Source: Pelethousia sp034928145 (lineage in GTDB: Bacteria; Bacillota; Clostridia; Christensenellales; CAG-138). Taken from it: 64,000 nt of DNA. Of this stretch, positions 1 to 7,803 are shown piece by piece. The DNA lies in assembly GCA_034928145.1 (NCBI GenBank), contig JAYFPE010000026.1:1-64000 (forward strand), in the 5' to 3' direction. Below the pieces are notes generated by a model, which worked only from the letters and a program-made list of their open reading frames with translations, was not told the DNA's origin and made no database searches. A program made the position numbers and the translations under genes. Position 1 is the first letter of the stretch, and the number at the start of each line of letters is the position of its first letter.

Positions 1-7
1 TCGTGAG

Positions 8-98
8 CGGCGGCGTGTACGCCGCGAGCGAAAAGCCTTGCTTGCCAAGGCCTTCTCCGCATGAAACAACGACCGCGAGGTACGAGCAGTTGTTTCAT
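8..98. repeat. Cluster of intergenic inverted repeats
   Basis: Three consecutive hairpins are visible. Positions 10-25 are a palindrome (GCGGCG, TGTA loop, CGCCGC). A GCCTTG/CAAGGC hairpin follows near 34-52. A perfect 10-bp inverted repeat lies at 61-70 and 89-98 (ATGAAACAAC / GTTGTTTCAT). No gene is supported in 1-173; the long forward reading frame across it is the mirror of yedF. Confidence 0.6.
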
Positions 99-106
99 GG
101 AAACTC

Positions 107-131
107 AAAAAAGTGGCATAGCCACTTTTTT
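107..131. terminator. Bidirectional intrinsic terminator
   Basis: AAAAAAGTGGC, ATA loop, GCCACTTTTTT forms a perfect stem with A/T tracts on both sides. It can end the leftward yedF transcript and any rightward transcript entering from before the window. Confidence 0.8.
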
Positions 132-173
132 GACAGACTGAGGGCGCATGCTATGCGCACCCACGGTTTAAAC

Positions 174-767
174 TTACACGGTAATGACTTTGCTTGCTTC
201 CTGCATTTTTGTCAGGATGTCGTACATGTTGCTCACCTGGCCGACTTTACATGCACCCGCAATGCCGTAATAATTCAGGCAGGTGCCGCAAACGAGGACG
301 GGCACATCCTTTTCTATCAGGGCAAGCAGGCTGGAGAGCACCTCTTGCTCCCCGCCTGCGGGCAGCTTCACGCCGCTGTTCATAAAGAGCACGGAGGCGG
401 GCAAGTCCTCGCTTTGGGAAAGGGTGTAGAGGAACATTTTCAGCAGGTTGTAGCCCAGGGTCGGGTCCCCCTCGCCCAGGTGATCTTTGCCGATGAAAAC
501 GGCGTAGCTGCCGCCCGGTGCGCAGGTAATTGCTTCTTCCGCGGCCGGGGCGCTGCCCGCGTGCGGAAAGGTGATTTCAAAGCGCGTGCCGCACCCCGCC
601 ACAGATGGCTCGATGCCCCGGCTGACCGCCAGCCGCTTGAGGTTTTCCACGGCGATGGAATTGTCCACCGCGATCGTCAGGGGGGCCTGGCCTTCATTGA
701 GGGCTTTGCGGGCCAAAATTACGGGCTGGGGGCAAGCCTTACCCATTGCGTCGATATAATGTGCCAT
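174..767 (-). CDS. yedF: Sulfurtransferase-like selenium metabolism protein YedF
   Basis: The 197-residue protein has an N-terminal TusA-like domain with the CPxP motif at residues 12-15, in the context MGKACPQP that is typical of YedF, followed by a DsrE-like C-terminal half from about residue 90. YedF proteins accompany selenium metabolism genes and are thought to carry sulfur or selenium. The ATG has an AAAGGAG site just upstream. The gene is divergent from the DUF3343 gene at 870, another selenium/sulfur-linked family, which supports the call. No selD, selA or selB is in the window, so the pathway link is inferred. Confidence 0.9.
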   Translation of the reverse strand: MAHYIDAMGKACPQPVILARKALNEGQAPLTIAVDNSIAVENLKRLAVSRGIEPSVAGCGTRFEITFPHAGSAPAAEEAITCAPGGSYAVFIGKDHLGEGDPTLGYNLLKMFLYTLSQSEDLPASVLFMNSGVKLPAGGEQEVLSSLLALIEKDVPVLVCGTCLNYYGIAGACKVGQVSNMYDILTKMQEASKVITV

Positions 768-810
768 GCTGATCAGCTCCTTTGAAAAGATTGGGTTTTT
801 CTATAAACCT

Positions 811-839
811 ACTATAGCTGATTCCCGGCCAAAGCACAA
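811..839 (-). promoter_or_regulatory. Promoter of yedF
   Basis: Read leftward, TTGTGC and TATAGT are separated by 17 bases and precede the yedF ribosome binding site. A weaker rightward pair (TTGGGT, TATAGC) overlaps it and may serve the DUF3343 gene. Confidence 0.5.
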
Positions 840-869
840 GACAAGAGTCGGAAAAACGAAGGAGAACCC

Positions 870-1151
870 ATGCGCGCCGATCGGTATTATATACTCGCCT
901 TTGATTCCACCCACGCGGCCATCTCCGCCCAGCGGCGTTTGCAGGGGCGGGTGGCGGCCAGCGTTATGCCCACGTTGCGGGCTATTCAGGCGGGCTGCGG
1001 CATTTCCCTTCGGGTGGAGGAAGCGGATTTAGACGCCCTCAAAGCCCTGCTGCCGGAGCTGGGGCAGGGGGGCTGGCGGCTGTATTTTGCCGAGGGCGGC
1101 GGCGCGTCCACGGTTACGGCCGTCGACCTGCCGGATGTGGGCGCCCTATAG
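870..1151 (+). CDS. DUF3343 domain protein (putative Se/S carrier)
   Basis: This 93-residue protein matches the DUF3343 pattern: a short alpha/beta domain with a central PTLRAIQAGCGISLRV segment, where the cysteine (about residue 43) precedes a Gly-Ile/Leu turn. The family is called putative Se/S carrier-like and is often found next to yedF and selenium genes; its biochemistry is not settled. An AAGGAG site lies 6 bases before the ATG. It is divergent from yedF, sharing a roughly 100-base control region. Confidence 0.85.
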   Translation: MRADRYYILAFDSTHAAISAQRRLQGRVAASVMPTLRAIQAGCGISLRVEEADLDALKALLPELGQGGWRLYFAEGGGASTVTAVDLPDVGAL

Positions 1152-1229
1152 ATATTATCTATAGAACTGGGGCCTAGGATGATCTTTTCGATGCGCTTTG
1201 CGCCGGGTGGCGGCGGCTATCCGCGCTAC

Positions 1230-1258
1230 TTGCCAAGGCCGCGTAAATCGGCTATAAT
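1230..1258 (+). promoter_or_regulatory. Promoter of the RnfG-like gene
   Basis: TTGCCA and TATAAT are separated by 17 bases. It sits about 110 bases upstream of the start codon at 1373. Confidence 0.7.
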
Positions 1259-1262
1259 TATC

Positions 1263-1372
1263 AAGATGTTTAGCGGTGTGCCGCTGGCCGTCGCATGGCG
1301 GGCCGTAGGCCTGTATAAAACCATTTTCCATTAACCGTTTCTTAGCGGTTCTTTGTTAAGGGGGCAGTATCC
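1263..1372 (+). other. Structured 5' leader upstream of the RnfG-like gene
   Basis: The leader can form AGCGG-TGTG-CCGCT near 1272-1286 and an AACCG/CGGTT hairpin near 1333-1350 followed by a T-rich run just before the ribosome binding site (AAGGGGG). It does not match the FMN riboswitch consensus known to me. The last hairpin could act as an attenuator. Confidence 0.35.
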
Positions 1373-1990
1373 ATGAAAAAAGAGATACCTGCTTGGCTGA
1401 AGCTGGCGCTGATCGCGCTGGCGGCCGGGCTGTTGCTGGGCTTTACCAATGAGTTGACCTCGCCCGCCATTGCGGCGCAAACCGAATTGCAGGCCCAGGA
1501 GGCCCGCCGGATCGTGCTGCCCCAGGCGGAGTCCTTCGAGGAGCTGACCGCGCCCGCCGGTATCGATGCCTGCTACGTGGGCCAAAGCGGCGGCGCCACG
1601 GTGGGCTATGTGGCCCAGGTCACGGCCAAGGGCTATGGCGGCGAGATCGAAGTGATCGTGGGTGTGGACGCGGCCGGCATGATCACCGGCGTCAGCGTAG
1701 GCGGCCCCAACTTTGCCGAAACCATGGGCCTGGGCGCAAAGGTGCGGGAGGAATCCTTCACCAGCCAGTTTCAGGGGCTGAAAGGCCCGCTGGCCTTGGG
1801 TGGCCAGGCTGCGGCTGAAAGCGGCGACGCGCAAAGCAGCGCTACCAGCAGCGCGACCGCGGTTCTGCCGGATGCCTCTGAGGCGGGCGGCTCTGTGGAC
1901 GCCGTGACCAGCGCTACCGTCAGCTCCCGCGCCGTGATCAACGCGGTAAACACCATTTATGAATACCTGCAAACCCTGCTGGCAAACTAA
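1373..1990 (+). CDS. RnfG/NqrC-like FMN-binding protein, orphan
   Basis: The 205-residue protein has an N-terminal membrane anchor (about 11-27) and an FMN-binding domain: GYGGEIEVIVGVD near 79-91, ETMGLGAKV, and a C-terminal VDAVTSATVSS at 175-185. That last motif corresponds to the D-x-x-[ST]-G-A-T site where FMN is linked to Thr by a phosphoester bond in RnfG and NqrC. Here the usual Gly is Ser (TSAT), yet the Thr (182) is kept. A low-complexity Ser/Ala insert (about 143-166) separates the domain halves. No other rnf gene is adjacent, so it probably belongs to a separate extracytoplasmic flavoprotein rather than a complete Rnf complex. Confidence 0.8.
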   Translation: MKKEIPAWLKLALIALAAGLLLGFTNELTSPAIAAQTELQAQEARRIVLPQAESFEELTAPAGIDACYVGQSGGATVGYVAQVTAKGYGGEIEVIVGVDAAGMITGVSVGGPNFAETMGLGAKVREESFTSQFQGLKGPLALGGQAAAESGDAQSSATSSATAVLPDASEAGGSVDAVTSATVSSRAVINAVNTIYEYLQTLLAN

Positions 1991-2024
1991 TTATTAGGAT
2001 ATAAATAATATAGAAGAAACACAA

Positions 2025-2057
2025 GGGGCCTTCCGCCGAGGAGGCCCCTGTTTTGTG
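2025..2057. terminator. Bidirectional terminator between converging genes
   Basis: GGGGCCT, a 7-base loop region and AGGCCCC are followed by TGTTTTG on the plus strand and by TTGTGTTT on the minus strand. It separates the RnfG-like gene from the leftward dap operon. Confidence 0.75.
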
Positions 2058-2071
2058 CGCTAAAAGGTAGG

Positions 2072-2764
2072 CTACAGCGTGCGCAAAGCTTCCTCCAGCG
2101 CTGTTTTAGCGCTGGTCTTCTCATCCTTCTGCTTGATGACCCGGGCCGGCATGCCGGCGGCCACCGAATTGGGCGGCACATCCGAGAGCACCACGGCCCC
2201 GGCCGCTACCACGGAATTCGCGCCGATCCGCACCCCTTCGAGCACCACGGCGTTGGCCCCCACCATCACGTTATCCTCCACGATAACCGGCGTGGCGCTG
2301 GCAGGCTCGATGACCCCGGCCAGCACGGCGCCAGCGCCGATATGGCAGTTTTTGCCCACGGTGGCCCGGCCGCCCAGCAAAGCCCCCATATCGATCATGG
2401 TGCCTTCTCCTACCACGGCCCCGATATTGAGGATGGCCCCCATCATGATAACGGCGTTTGGCCCAATCTCCACCTGCTCGCGGATGATGGCGCCCGGCTC
2501 GATGCGGGCAGGGATCTCCTTAAGATCCAGCAGGGGCAGGGCGGAATTGCGACGGTCGTTTTCGATCACGATATCCGCGATGGAATCCGCGTTGGCCGCC
2601 AGGATGGGCCCCAGCTCATTCCAGTCGCCAAAAACGATCTTATCGCCCGCGCCGAATACCTGGGCGGCTCCATAATCGATGGCTGCGCTTTCTTTAATAT
2701 AAAGCTTGACCGGGGTCTTCTTTTTCGCTTCGCTAATATAGCGGATGATCTCCTGTGCGTTCAT
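2072..2764 (-). CDS. dapH: Tetrahydrodipicolinate N-acetyltransferase
   Basis: DapH transfers acetyl from acetyl-CoA to 2,3,4,5-tetrahydrodipicolinate in the acetylase branch of diaminopimelate/lysine synthesis. The 230-residue protein has the family's N-terminal alpha/beta domain (ISEAKKKTPVKLYI) and then a left-handed beta-helix of hexapeptide repeats from about residue 90 to 200 (IGPNAVIMMGAILNIGAVVG, VGKNCHIGAGAVLAGVIEP). Length is normal. Its start overlaps the dapB stop by four bases, so the two are translationally coupled, and it is the last gene of the lysine operon. Confidence 0.95.
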   Translation of the reverse strand: MNAQEIIRYISEAKKKTPVKLYIKESAAIDYGAAQVFGAGDKIVFGDWNELGPILAANADSIADIVIENDRRNSALPLLDLKEIPARIEPGAIIREQVEIGPNAVIMMGAILNIGAVVGEGTMIDMGALLGGRATVGKNCHIGAGAVLAGVIEPASATPVIVEDNVMVGANAVVLEGVRIGANSVVAAGAVVLSDVPPNSVAAGMPARVIKQKDEKTSAKTALEEALRTL

Positions 2765-3486
2765 GTGTTTCCTCCAAAGAGTATTTGTTCCAACGTGTAG
2801 CAGCCCTTAGGTTTAGCTACAAGTGCCTGCGCGGCCTGCAGCGCGCCGTTTGCGAAAATGACGCGGCTAGTGGCCCGATGGGTGAGCGTAAGCTCCTCAT
2901 CCGGGCCGAAGAAGCTCACCGTGTGCGTGCCGGCTACGCTGCCGCCCCGGAGAGCATGGATGCCGATCTCGTTGGCCTTGCGCGCCCCTAAGATGCCTTC
3001 CCGGCCATAGACCGGCGTGTAGATGTGATCAGGATCGATGGCCTCATACAGCAGTTTTGCCGTGCCGCTAGGCGCGTCCGCCTTCTTGTTGTGGTGGGCC
3101 TCGACGATCTCTACATCGAAGCCGCCCAGCAGGCTGGGGGCCATCTGCGAAAGCGCCCGGCGCAGCACAGCCACGCCGATAGAATAATTGGCGCTGTGCA
3201 GCACGGGCGCGTAGGCCCCAAGGCTGCGGAAGGTCTCCATGTCTTGGGCGGCGTAGCCGGTGACGCCGCTCAAAAGGGCCGTGCCCGTGCGCCGGATATG
3301 ATCCGCGACGAGGGGCAGCGCGGCTGGGGAAGAAAAATCGATGGCGATATCCGCCAGGGTACCGAGGCTTAGCAGCGCCGCAGCGTTGTCGATATCCACA
3401 CACGCCTCGATCGAGTGGCCGGCTTCCGAGGCCAGGCCCTCGATCATTTGGCCCATGCGGCCATGGCCGATCAGCAAAATCCTCAT
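2761..3486 (-). CDS. dapB: 4-Hydroxy-tetrahydrodipicolinate reductase
   Basis: DapB reduces the DapA product with NAD(P)H. The protein starts with a Rossmann motif (GHGRMGQMIEGL, residues 7-18) and carries the catalytic and substrate signature EAHHNKKADAPSGTA in the middle. At 241 residues it is slightly short for the family but has both domains. It overlaps dapA and dapH by four bases on either side, as expected for a tightly coupled operon. Confidence 0.95.
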   Translation of the reverse strand: MRILLIGHGRMGQMIEGLASEAGHSIEACVDIDNAAALLSLGTLADIAIDFSSPAALPLVADHIRRTGTALLSGVTGYAAQDMETFRSLGAYAPVLHSANYSIGVAVLRRALSQMAPSLLGGFDVEIVEAHHNKKADAPSGTAKLLYEAIDPDHIYTPVYGREGILGARKANEIGIHALRGGSVAGTHTVSFFGPDEELTLTHRATSRVIFANGALQAAQALVAKPKGCYTLEQILFGGNT

Positions 3487-4364
3487 AGCGCGCCCACCCC
3501 GCTAAGGGCCGCTTGCAGCTTCGCTTTTGCGCCCTCGCTCATCTCATAGAGCGGCAGGCGCAGGCTGCCGCCGCCAAGGCCCAGCATATTCATCGCCGCC
3601 TTTACGGGGATAGGGTTGACCTCGATAAACAGGTCGTTGATCACCTCGAGGTATTTGAGCTGGGCCGCGCGGGATTTGGCGATATCCCCGGCCAGGAAAT
3701 CCGCCACGATATCGTGCGCAACGGCTGGGAAGATATTGGCGAATACGGAGATCACGCCGCTGCCGCCTAGCGCCATGATGGGCACGATAATATCATCGTT
3801 GCCGCTGAACATACGGAAATCGTCGCTTAGATAGCGGGCGATCTGCGAGGCGTAGCTCATGTTGCCGGAAGCTTCCTTGATGGCGGCGATGTTTTCGTGT
3901 TTATACAGCCGCCTGATGACCGCTTCCGAAATGGAGCAGCCTGTGCGGCCCGGCACGTTGTATAGGATGCAGGGGATGTTTACGGCGTCCGCTACGGTGG
4001 CGAAATGGCGATACATGCCCTCCTCGTTGGCTTTGTTATAATAGGGGGAGATGATGAGGAGGCCATCGGCGCCCAGGGCCTGATAGCGCAGGCTTTTCTC
4101 CAGCATGGTAGCCGTGCAGTTGGAGCCGCTGCCGGCGATCACCGGGATGCGGCCCGCCACCTGCTCTATTACGAAGGAGCAAACCTGGGTATCCTCCTCG
4201 TGGGTCATAGTGGAGGATTCGCCGGTGGTGCCCAGCACCACGCTGCCGTCCGTTTTATTGGCGATGTGCCATTCCACCAGCTCGCCCAGTTGGGAGAAAT
4301 TAACGCTGCCATCCTGGTTAAAGGGGGTCACGAGAGCCACGATAGAACCTTGAAGCCGTAACAT
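3483..4364 (-). CDS. dapA: 4-Hydroxy-tetrahydrodipicolinate synthase
   Basis: DapA condenses pyruvate with aspartate semialdehyde. The 293-residue TIM barrel shows the TTGE turn (46-49), Tyr135 in ILYNVPGRTG and the Schiff-base Lys163 in AIKEASGN, all in the expected spacing. It follows lysC after 41 bases and overlaps dapB by four, and lies under the lysine riboswitch. Confidence 0.96.
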   Translation of the reverse strand: MLRLQGSIVALVTPFNQDGSVNFSQLGELVEWHIANKTDGSVVLGTTGESSTMTHEEDTQVCSFVIEQVAGRIPVIAGSGSNCTATMLEKSLRYQALGADGLLIISPYYNKANEEGMYRHFATVADAVNIPCILYNVPGRTGCSISEAVIRRLYKHENIAAIKEASGNMSYASQIARYLSDDFRMFSGNDDIIVPIMALGGSGVISVFANIFPAVAHDIVADFLAGDIAKSRAAQLKYLEVINDLFIEVNPIPVKAAMNMLGLGGGSLRLPLYEMSEGAKAKLQAALSGVGAL

Positions 4365-4405
4365 CGTTTTATCCGCCTTTCAAAATATTTTGTAGGGAAG
4401 CCGCC

Positions 4406-5617
4406 TTACGCGGCTATGCAAAGCTCGAACGCATCCGCCAGCAAGCGGGCGGCGCGCTGCAGGTTCACGGCGTCTACCGTGATGGAGATGGAGATCTCCG
4501 AGGTGCCGATGTGGTAGTAGCGGATGCCGTTTTGGTAGAGGATCTCAAAGGCGCGGTTGGCAATGCCGCTGTGAGTGATCATTCCCACGCCTACCAGCGA
4601 AATTTTTGCTAAGGTGTTCTGGAGGGTCAGCTCGTAGGGGAAGCCGTTTTTCGCGCAGGTTTTTTGCAAAAGCGCCGCGTCCTCGGGTTTGCAGCTGAAG
4701 GAAAGGGCGATGGCGCCGTTTTCGAGCAGCTGCTGGGAGATGAGGTCCACATTGATATCAAGCCTGGAGATAATGGCGAAAAGGCGGCTCACACAGCTGC
4801 CATCCGCAGGCGCGCCGGCGATGCTCAGCACAGCGCAGGTATCGGAGAGGCTGATGCCCGTGACCGGCATATATTCAAAGGTGCTGTCTTTTTCCATGAT
4901 ATACGTTCCTTTCATCTTGTCCCTTTCCAAAGATTTACCAAGATACAGCCGCACGTGATACTTTTTCGCCAGCTCTACGCTGCGCGTTTCCAACACGCCC
5001 GCGCCCAGCGCGGCCATTTCCATCATTTCGTCGTAGGTAATGCGGTGCAGCGGTTTCGCGCCCGGGCAGCGGCGCGGGTCAATGGTGAAGATGCTCTCCA
5101 CATCCGTGTAGATCTCGCAATCCCAGCCTAGCTTCGCGGCCAGGGCCACTGCCGTCGTATCCGAGCCGCCCCGGCCCAGCGTGGTGATATTCCCCAGCGC
5201 ATCGACCCCCTGGAAACCAGCCACCACTACCACCTTGCCCTCGGCGATGTGCCTCTTGAGCGTATCCGCCTGGATATCCATGATTTTGGCCCGGGAATGA
5301 TTATCGTTGGTCACAAAGCCGCACTGGCCGCCCGTGAGGGATACGGCGGGAACGCCCAAGCCCTGCAACGCCATGGCCAAGAGGGAGATGGTGGTCTGCT
5401 CACCGGTCGCCATCAAGGCGTCCAGCTCACGGGCATTATCCGCGCCACCGGTTTGCTTGGCCAGGTCGATCAGCGCGTTGGTGGTTTTACCCATAGCGCT
5501 CGCCACCACCACGATATCCTCGCCGGATTGCTTCACCTCGGCAACGCGGGCGGCCACGGCCTTGATCTTTTCGATCGTGGCCACGCTGCTGCCGCCATAT
5601 TTTTGTACGACGCCCAT
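4406..5617 (-). CDS. lysC: Aspartate kinase
   Basis: LysC phosphorylates aspartate, the first step towards lysine, threonine and methionine. The 403-residue protein opens with the kinase signature KYGGSSVAT (residues 6-14), contains the GRGGSDTTAVALA loop near 150-163, and ends with paired ACT regulatory domains (about 260-403). The ATG has a GGAGG site. It is the first gene of the operon and sits directly behind a lysine riboswitch and its terminator, so this isozyme is likely the lysine-responsive one. Confidence 0.95.
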   Translation of the reverse strand: MGVVQKYGGSSVATIEKIKAVAARVAEVKQSGEDIVVVASAMGKTTNALIDLAKQTGGADNARELDALMATGEQTTISLLAMALQGLGVPAVSLTGGQCGFVTNDNHSRAKIMDIQADTLKRHIAEGKVVVVAGFQGVDALGNITTLGRGGSDTTAVALAAKLGWDCEIYTDVESIFTIDPRRCPGAKPLHRITYDEMMEMAALGAGVLETRSVELAKKYHVRLYLGKSLERDKMKGTYIMEKDSTFEYMPVTGISLSDTCAVLSIAGAPADGSCVSRLFAIISRLDINVDLISQQLLENGAIALSFSCKPEDAALLQKTCAKNGFPYELTLQNTLAKISLVGVGMITHSGIANRAFEILYQNGIRYYHIGTSEISISITVDAVNLQRAARLLADAFELCIAA

Positions 5618-5740
5618 ATTGCCTCCTTCAAAACTTTATTTTAATCAAAATGGTATACAGTTCTCTGCTGCTTTTACCATACTATCACCCGGAACCGGGA
5701 GATTGTACTGCAAAAACAACGCACATGCTGGATTTTCCTG

Positions 5741-5778
5741 CAAAAGCAAAAGCCGGCCGGCGCTAAGCGCCGGCCGGC
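5741..5778 (-). terminator. Riboswitch expression-platform terminator
   Basis: Read leftward, GCCGGCCGGCGC, TTA loop and GCGCCGGCCGGC form a 12-bp stem followed by TTTTGCTTTT. It lies between the lysine aptamer and lysC, the usual place for lysine-triggered premature termination. Confidence 0.9.
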
Positions 5779-5872
5779 CGATCAATCCAAAGAGCCTGCA
5801 AGGGGATATACCACCCCCCCTGGGACAAGCCGTTGCGGAATCATCATTGGGCAGACAGCGCTCCTGCATCCT

Positions 5873-6012
5873 TGCAGACAGTTCTTGGGATATTCTCCCA
5901 AGCCCCATTCCCCGGCCATGCCTAACCGAAGAATTCGGCGGAATTGCTGCTGCTTGCGATCATAGCCCGCCGGCTCCCGCAAACCTCGTCGCTTCCGCGC
6001 CTCTATCTTGCA
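5873..6012 (-). promoter_or_regulatory. Lysine riboswitch (L-box) aptamer
   Basis: Read leftward the RNA starts TGCAAGATAGAGGCGCG, matching the conserved GATAGAGGTGCG of lysine riboswitches. It continues with a GCCGAA segment and a GCTTGGG/CCCAAG stem and closes with CTGTCTGCA. The first and last segments pair as P1 (TGCA with TGCA, GATAG with CTGTC). The strong terminator 95 bases downstream and the lysC-dapA-dapB-dapH genes behind it fit transcriptional control by lysine. The 140-base core is somewhat compact for the class. Confidence 0.88.
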
Positions 6013-6016
6013 CGCA

Positions 6017-6046
6017 AAGATATCACAAAGCGCTGGCTTCTGTCAA
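6017..6046 (-). promoter_or_regulatory. Promoter of the lysine operon
   Basis: Read leftward, TTGACA (6046-6041) and TATCTT (6022-6017) are 18 bases apart, immediately before the riboswitch aptamer. Confidence 0.7.
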
Positions 6047-6054
6047 GATAAATC

Positions 6055-6083
6055 TTGCGGTATTTTTCAAAATAGCGTACAAT
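6055..6083 (+). promoter_or_regulatory. Promoter of the M20 deacetylase gene
   Basis: TTGCGG and TACAAT are separated by 17 bases, 36 bases before the start at 6120. It is back to back with the lysine operon promoter. Confidence 0.75.
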
Positions 6084-6119
6084 CTGGAAAACTCGCGCTG
6101 CGTGAACGGGAGGAAGGGA

Positions 6120-7223
6120 ATGCTGGAAAGGCTGCGGACATACAGGCGGGATCTGCACAGGATCCCCGAGCTCGACTTTGATCTGCCGCGCACCGTCGCG
6201 TATGTGGAAGGGATGCTGCGGCCTCTCGGCTGCGAGGTAACGCACCCCGCGCAAAGCGCCGTGTGCGCCTTTTTCGATGCCGGGAAGGCGGATACGGTGG
6301 CCTTTCGGGCCGATCTGGACGCGCTGCCCGTGCAGGAAGCCACGGGCGCGGCCTATTCCTCTATCCACCCCGGCAAAATGCATGCCTGCGGCCACGATGG
6401 CCACACGGCCCTGCTTCTGGCCCTGGCGGGCCTTGCGGCGGAGCGCCTGGCCTCGCTTTCGCACAATGTGCTGCTGATCTTCCAGCCCGGTGAGGAGACC
6501 ACGGGCGGAGCCAAAGATATCTGCGAGAGCGGTATCTTAGAAAAATATAACACCGCCTGCATTTTCGGCCTGCACCTTTGGCCGGAGCTGCCCAAGGGAA
6601 CGCTTTGGACGCGGCCCGGCCCCGTGATGGCCAAAACCGGCATCGTGCAGGTGGAGATTGAGGGTAAGAGCGCCCACGTAACGCGGGCCGCCCAAGGGGC
6701 GGATGCCCTGCGCGCGGGCGTGGAATTCTTGCACCGGGCCTACGCCATGGCGGAAACCATCCCGCCGCTTGATGAGGAGCGCCTTCTGAAGTTCGGCCTT
6801 ATGCAAAGCGGGGCCACGGAAAACGCTCTCAGCGACCATACCTATATCCGCGGCACCATGCGCGCCTTCAGCGCCGAACTGCACGGGCAAATGCACCAGG
6901 CGCTGTGCGGTATCGCCGCCGCCGTTGAAGGGGAGACGGGCTGCCGCCTGCATCTCTCCCTTTCCGAGGGTTACCCGCCTGTAGTCAACGACGCGGCGCT
7001 CTATGCACGGCTTATGGCCCACCTGGGCGCGGATGCGCCGGCCCTCCTGGCCGCGCCCTTTCTCACGGGCGAGGATTTCTCGTTTTACCAGCAGCGCGTA
7101 GCGGGTGTGTTTTTCTTCCTGGGTACGGGCGGGGGCGAGCCCCTGCATGGGGCTGCCTTTGATTTTGACGAGGCTGTCTTGCTCGCGGGCCTGGGCCTAT
7201 ATGAGCGCCTGCTGGCCATTTGA
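6120..7223 (+). CDS. dapL: M20 family amidohydrolase, probable N-acetyldiaminopimelate deacetylase
   Basis: The 367-residue protein has the M20D metal-binding segment MHACGHDGHTALLL, the catalytic-base region IFQPGEETTGGAKD and the late LTGEDFSF motif. Relatives include hippurate hydrolases and DapL. DapL removes acetate from N-acetyl-L,L-diaminopimelate, the step the DapH route needs. Divergent placement against the riboswitch-controlled lysC-dapA-dapB-dapH operon makes DapL the best reading, although it is not itself behind the riboswitch. The frame is open upstream to 5307, but 6120 is chosen because it follows GGGAGGAAGG and a promoter, and the upstream part overlaps the riboswitch and lysC. 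Confidence 0.85.
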   Translation: MLERLRTYRRDLHRIPELDFDLPRTVAYVEGMLRPLGCEVTHPAQSAVCAFFDAGKADTVAFRADLDALPVQEATGAAYSSIHPGKMHACGHDGHTALLLALAGLAAERLASLSHNVLLIFQPGEETTGGAKDICESGILEKYNTACIFGLHLWPELPKGTLWTRPGPVMAKTGIVQVEIEGKSAHVTRAAQGADALRAGVEFLHRAYAMAETIPPLDEERLLKFGLMQSGATENALSDHTYIRGTMRAFSAELHGQMHQALCGIAAAVEGETGCRLHLSLSEGYPPVVNDAALYARLMAHLGADAPALLAAPFLTGEDFSFYQQRVAGVFFFLGTGGGEPLHGAAFDFDEAVLLAGLGLYERLLAI

Positions 7224-7235
7224 ATCCGGCCGCGC

Positions 7236-7270
7236 AAAAAAGCGGCGGTGCGTTTAGCCCCGCCGCTTTT
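7236..7270. terminator. Bidirectional terminator
   Basis: AAAAAAGCGGCGG and CCGCCGCTTTT flank an 11-base loop. It serves the converging dapL-like gene and the small LPxTG gene. Confidence 0.8.
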
Positions 7271-7289
7271 GCATCACTATAATCAGCCG

Positions 7290-7571
7290 TTATACCTTTG
7301 GTTCGTCCTTTCTCTTTTGCGCCCGGTTTCCCTTGCCCTGCATATAGCCGCCAAAGGTAAAAGCCGCGATGGCCAGCGCCCAGGCCAGCCAGGGCGAATC
7401 GCCCGCCTTGGGCAGGCCGGAATCCGATGCCTGCGCTGCGTTATAGCCGCCACTGCTATCGGCGGCCAGCGCGCCCATGGGAAACACGCCCAGCAGCAGC
7501 AGAAAAACAAGCGCCGCACAGAGCAGCCGCCTGCGGCCCCGGCGCGCGATGGAGAATATCCTGTCGGCCAT
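7290..7571 (-). CDS. Very small LPxTG-type cell-wall-anchored protein
   Basis: The 93-residue protein consists of little more than export and anchoring signals. There is a basic, hydrophobic signal peptide (residues 1-36), a 16-residue Ser/Gly/Ala linker, a sorting motif LPKAGD at 53-58, a membrane segment and a basic tail ending KRKDEPKV. LPKAG is a variant of LPxTG with Ala at the fourth position. There is no folded passenger domain. The start at 7571 follows AAAGGAG; an upstream in-frame ATG lacks one. It could be a remnant of a longer surface protein or a genuine short surface peptide. Confidence 0.7.
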   Translation of the reverse strand: MADRIFSIARRGRRRLLCAALVFLLLLGVFPMGALAADSSGGYNAAQASDSGLPKAGDSPWLAWALAIAAFTFGGYMQGKGNRAQKRKDEPKV

Positions 7572-7750
7572 GTATGGATCTCCTTTGGCGATACTTGGTA
7601 ACGGGTGGGCTTCAATGAAAAATGTGTGCGCGTATATATGCATTTATACATTTTTAATCATACACGATGTGCCAATAAAAATCTATACGTCTGCCACAGA
7701 AAGTTCCCTGATCTGTGAATCTTTGCCTGTTGGCAGGCGGGCCGGCCAAT

Positions 7751-7774
7751 AAAAAAGCATGCCTGAGGGCATGC
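7751..7774 (-). terminator. Terminator of the phosphatidyltransferase gene
   Basis: Read leftward, GCATGCC, CTCA loop and GGCATGC are followed by TTTTTT. Confidence 0.85.
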
Positions 7775-7803
7775 CGGTAAGCGGGAAGGGGAAGGGGTCA
7801 GGG

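Noticed and set aside
3..785. 260-codon forward frame at the window start
   Set aside because: It mirrors yedF on the opposite strand, has no family features, and covers intergenic hairpins and a terminator.
5307..6119. Upstream extension of the M20 deacetylase frame
   Set aside because: It runs antisense to lysC and through the lysine riboswitch; the start at 6120 has a ribosome site and a promoter.
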